From Nitrososphaerota archaeon (GTDB lineage Archaea; Thermoproteota; Nitrososphaeria; Nitrososphaerales; Nitrosopumilaceae), in the NCBI GenBank assembly GCA_022565935.1, contig JADFJY010000015.1, positions 1 through 14,975 of the forward strand: 14,975 bases of DNA. Direction: 5' to 3'. The notes below the pieces were generated by a model, which was not told the origin of the DNA, ran no database searches, and saw only the letters and a list, made by a program, of their open reading frames with translations. The translations under genes and the position numbers were made by a program. Shown in pieces: positions 13,192 to 14,975 of the stretch; positions within the stretch are counted from its first letter, which is position 1, and every line of letters starts with the position of its first letter.

Positions 13192-14793
13192 ATGAAGAAA
13201 AAAGGACTCGTAGTGGTTATCTTTTTTGGTGGAATCATGGTTACTTCAGGTTTTGGACTACAAAGCATGATGTCTCCTCCTCCTTCAGATAATCCAGAGT
13301 TTACAATCACTGGAACCCCAGCTGATAATTATCCTGATGTTCAACGTGCTCAGTTTTGTGGCTCTGGTAATGCAAAGTCTACTGATTATGTTAGAGAATT
13401 CTCAATTCCAACACCTTGTACAAATCCATTGGCAATAGTTACAGATTATGATGGAAATGTTTGGTTCGCTCAAACAAATACAGGTAAACTAGCAAAATTT
13501 GATCCATCAACTGAGATATTTACAGAATATGACAATCCTTACTGGCCACCAGGAGGACGTTCTATGATGTGGGGAATTGATTATGCACCTGATGGTTCTG
13601 TGTGGTTTACTGATGAAGCATATGATTCAGTATGGCGATTTTCAACCATTGTTGAACAATATGAAAGAATAGGATATCCTGGTGAAGGAAACTCTTTACC
13701 ACAAAAACTCCAAGTCTATGGCTCTCAAATTATTATTAATGATTTTACTGGAAACAAACTTACATTTTTGGATCCATCTCAATCTAATGAGGACATACGT
13801 TATCTTAGTATTCCATCACCTGTTGATAATTCTGTAACTGCAGATTTTGCCATTGATGCAAATGATAATATTTGGTTTACAAATTGGTTATTCCAACAAG
13901 GAGGCGTTTTAGTTAAATTTAATCAAAATGGATATTTTGATTCTGTTGTAAGTAGTAATGAAAAATTCCTTCCTTTATTTGATTTTATTGAAGTCTATGC
14001 GTTGCCACCAGAATTACTTACTCCAAACGGCGCTGTGGTAACTAATGATGGTACTATTTGGTTAGCAGATACTACATCTTCTTTCTTCTTTAATTTTGAT
14101 CCTATCACAGAACAATTTACTCAATACGTAACATCTGATCCTTTGCTTAGTACGTATGGTAACCAAACAGGAATTATCAAATTCCCAATTTCTAGACCAT
14201 ATTGGATTGATACTGATGAACAAGGTCGTCTTGTTTTTAATGAACAAACATCAAACAACATCTCTGTAATGGATCCAAAACTTCAATCTCTTGTGGAATA
14301 TCATATCCCATCAAAGAATCCCAATTGGGGAGACTGTGAATCTGAAACAGGCATAATGATGGATAATTGTGGTTTAGCTCAAATCTTTGATTTTGCTATA
14401 GATGGTGAAAAAATTTGGTTTACAGAATGGGTTGAAAATAACATTGGAGTAGTTGATACCTCTGTTCCATTACCATTTGAAATTAAATTAGACTCAGATA
14501 CGTTGATTCTTACACCTGGAGAAACACAGAATTTTAATTTTGTTGTCTCACCGACTTTACAAAAAGAGATGTTGGATATTATATTAGTTCTATCTACTAC
14601 TCATGAGTTTTTGAATGTTAATCTTGTTAATGATTCTCCTGATACATTTCAATTAAATTCTAATTCTGCTGTACCAATTCATACAATCATCTCTATATCA
14701 GAAGATGCTATACCTGGAACATACAAAATTTTACTTGGAGCACAATCTCCTGATATTGCAATTAGCAAATATGTTACAGTGACAATAGAGTGA
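13192..14793 (+). CDS. Exported beta-propeller protein (streptogramin-lyase/Vgb-like repeats) with C-terminal Ig-like domain
   Basis: The 533-residue protein starts MKKKGLVVVIFFGGIMVTSG, a signal peptide or N-terminal anchor. Residues about 65-425 are propeller blades with recurring G-x-VWFx or IWFx strands (90-92, 137-139, 227-229, 289-291, 408-410) and partners like GKLAKFDPST and NNIGVVDTS. This is the repeat style of virginiamycin B lyase. About 428-533 is a strand-rich domain (LTPGETQNFNFVVSP, then GTYKILLGAQSP) resembling Ig-like or CARDB folds. Cys pairs C56/C76 and C382/C393 may form disulfides, consistent with an extracellular location. Lyase activity is not implied; a scaffold or redox-protein partner is equally possible. 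It lies between pth2 and truD, and its TGA overlaps the truD GTG by three bases (GTGA). Confidence 0.82.
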   Translation: MKKKGLVVVIFFGGIMVTSGFGLQSMMSPPPSDNPEFTITGTPADNYPDVQRAQFCGSGNAKSTDYVREFSIPTPCTNPLAIVTDYDGNVWFAQTNTGKLAKFDPSTEIFTEYDNPYWPPGGRSMMWGIDYAPDGSVWFTDEAYDSVWRFSTIVEQYERIGYPGEGNSLPQKLQVYGSQIIINDFTGNKLTFLDPSQSNEDIRYLSIPSPVDNSVTADFAIDANDNIWFTNWLFQQGGVLVKFNQNGYFDSVVSSNEKFLPLFDFIEVYALPPELLTPNGAVVTNDGTIWLADTTSSFFFNFDPITEQFTQYVTSDPLLSTYGNQTGIIKFPISRPYWIDTDEQGRLVFNEQTSNNISVMDPKLQSLVEYHIPSKNPNWGDCESETGIMMDNCGLAQIFDFAIDGEKIWFTEWVENNIGVVDTSVPLPFEIKLDSDTLILTPGETQNFNFVVSPTLQKEMLDIILVLSTTHEFLNVNLVNDSPDTFQLNSNSAVPIHTIISISEDAIPGTYKILLGAQSPDIAISKYVTVTIE

Positions 14794-14975
14794 TACCAAA
14801 TTTAGATTCTCAGATTGGTATTACAGTTTATAGTACAAAATTTTCTGGAATTGGTGGGACAATTAGAATTGAGCCAGAAGATTTTCAAGTAACTGAAATA
14901 ATTTCTCAAAGAGCACAAAAATCCATAAATGATTCAGAAGGATATGCAGTATACAAACTAAAAAAGAAAAAAATC
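14790..14975 (+). CDS. truD: tRNA pseudouridine synthase TruD, N-terminal part
   Basis: Sixty-two codons are present before the window ends, in an unbroken frame from GTG 14790. The diagnostic stretch is GGTIRIEPEDFQVTEI (23-38), the conserved TruD N-terminal block (GG-IR--PEDF-V-EI). It is followed by GYAVYKLKKKKI (51-62), where the family has Y-v-y-l-K-K. TruD makes pseudouridine-13 in tRNA. The catalytic domain lies outside the window. The start GTG overlaps the TGA of the propeller gene (14791-14793), so translation is probably coupled. Confidence 0.85.
   Translation, partial: MIPNLDSQIGITVYSTKFSGIGGTIRIEPEDFQVTEIISQRAQKSINDSEGYAVYKLKKKKI

Noticed and set aside
12903..13310. Minus-strand frame spanning pth2 and the propeller start
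   Set aside because: It crosses two well-supported genes and their promoter, and its composition is that of a shadow frame.
1..14975. tRNA, rRNA, CRISPR array, insertion sequence or attachment site
   Set aside because: Reading both strands I saw no T-loop-like motif with paired arms, no regularly spaced repeats, no transposase and no terminal inverted repeats.

Overview
This window looks like the chromosome of a marine ammonia-oxidising archaeon (Nitrososphaerota/Thaumarchaeota, Nitrosopumilus-like). The DNA is AT-rich. The genes are archaeal: the Rpb7/Spt4 pair, aEF1B, a Cdc48 ATPase, Pth2, a GTP-dependent dephospho-CoA kinase, a geranylgeranyl-reductase-type flavoprotein and JAMM and DUF2024 proteins. 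Membrane-anchored copper (cupredoxin) proteins and streptogramin-lyase-like propellers are also typical of that group. The species assignment is inference. I see no mobile element, CRISPR array, tRNA or rRNA.

Layout. 1-1157 (minus): rpoE1 (Rpb7), spt4 and the 5' part of nadC. 1305-2947 (plus): an Mrp/NBP35 ATPase and dephospho-CoA kinase, followed at 2949-3009 by an unlisted box C/D sRNA with near-textbook geometry. 3100-5553 (plus): a small HExxH metalloprotein and a K+-independent-type H+-pyrophosphatase. 5550-7600 (minus): a 60-residue Cys/His protein, a DUF2024 protein, a JAMM metalloprotease and a membrane protein with two amicyanin-like copper domains. 7696-8583 (plus): heme O synthase. 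8588-11530 (minus): a tight four-gene operon of zinc ribbon, aEF1B, Cdc48 and a winged-helix-like protein. 11584-12720 (minus): the flavoprotein. 12772-14975 (plus): Pth2, an exported beta-propeller protein and the 5' part of truD.

Themes. Transcription and translation genes dominate (Rpb7, Spt4, aEF1B, Pth2, TruD, C/D sRNA). An energy and redox group (H+-PPase, di-cupredoxin, heme O synthase) sits in the middle, and protein quality control is represented by Cdc48 and JAMM. Nearly every first gene has a TATA-like element centred about 25-29 bases before its start codon, which implies leaderless mRNAs. I used this to correct several starts (rpoE1, the 60-residue protein, DUF2024, the zinc ribbon). 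The regions are compact: the only gap between protein genes above about 130 bases is 2948-3099, and it holds the sRNA.

The strongest unlisted element is the C/D box sRNA. Other points of interest are a bidirectional TATA element at 12741-12748, the HbYX-like end of Cdc48, the repeat-bearing lysine-rich tail on Rpb7, and the propeller gene lodged between pth2 and truD.
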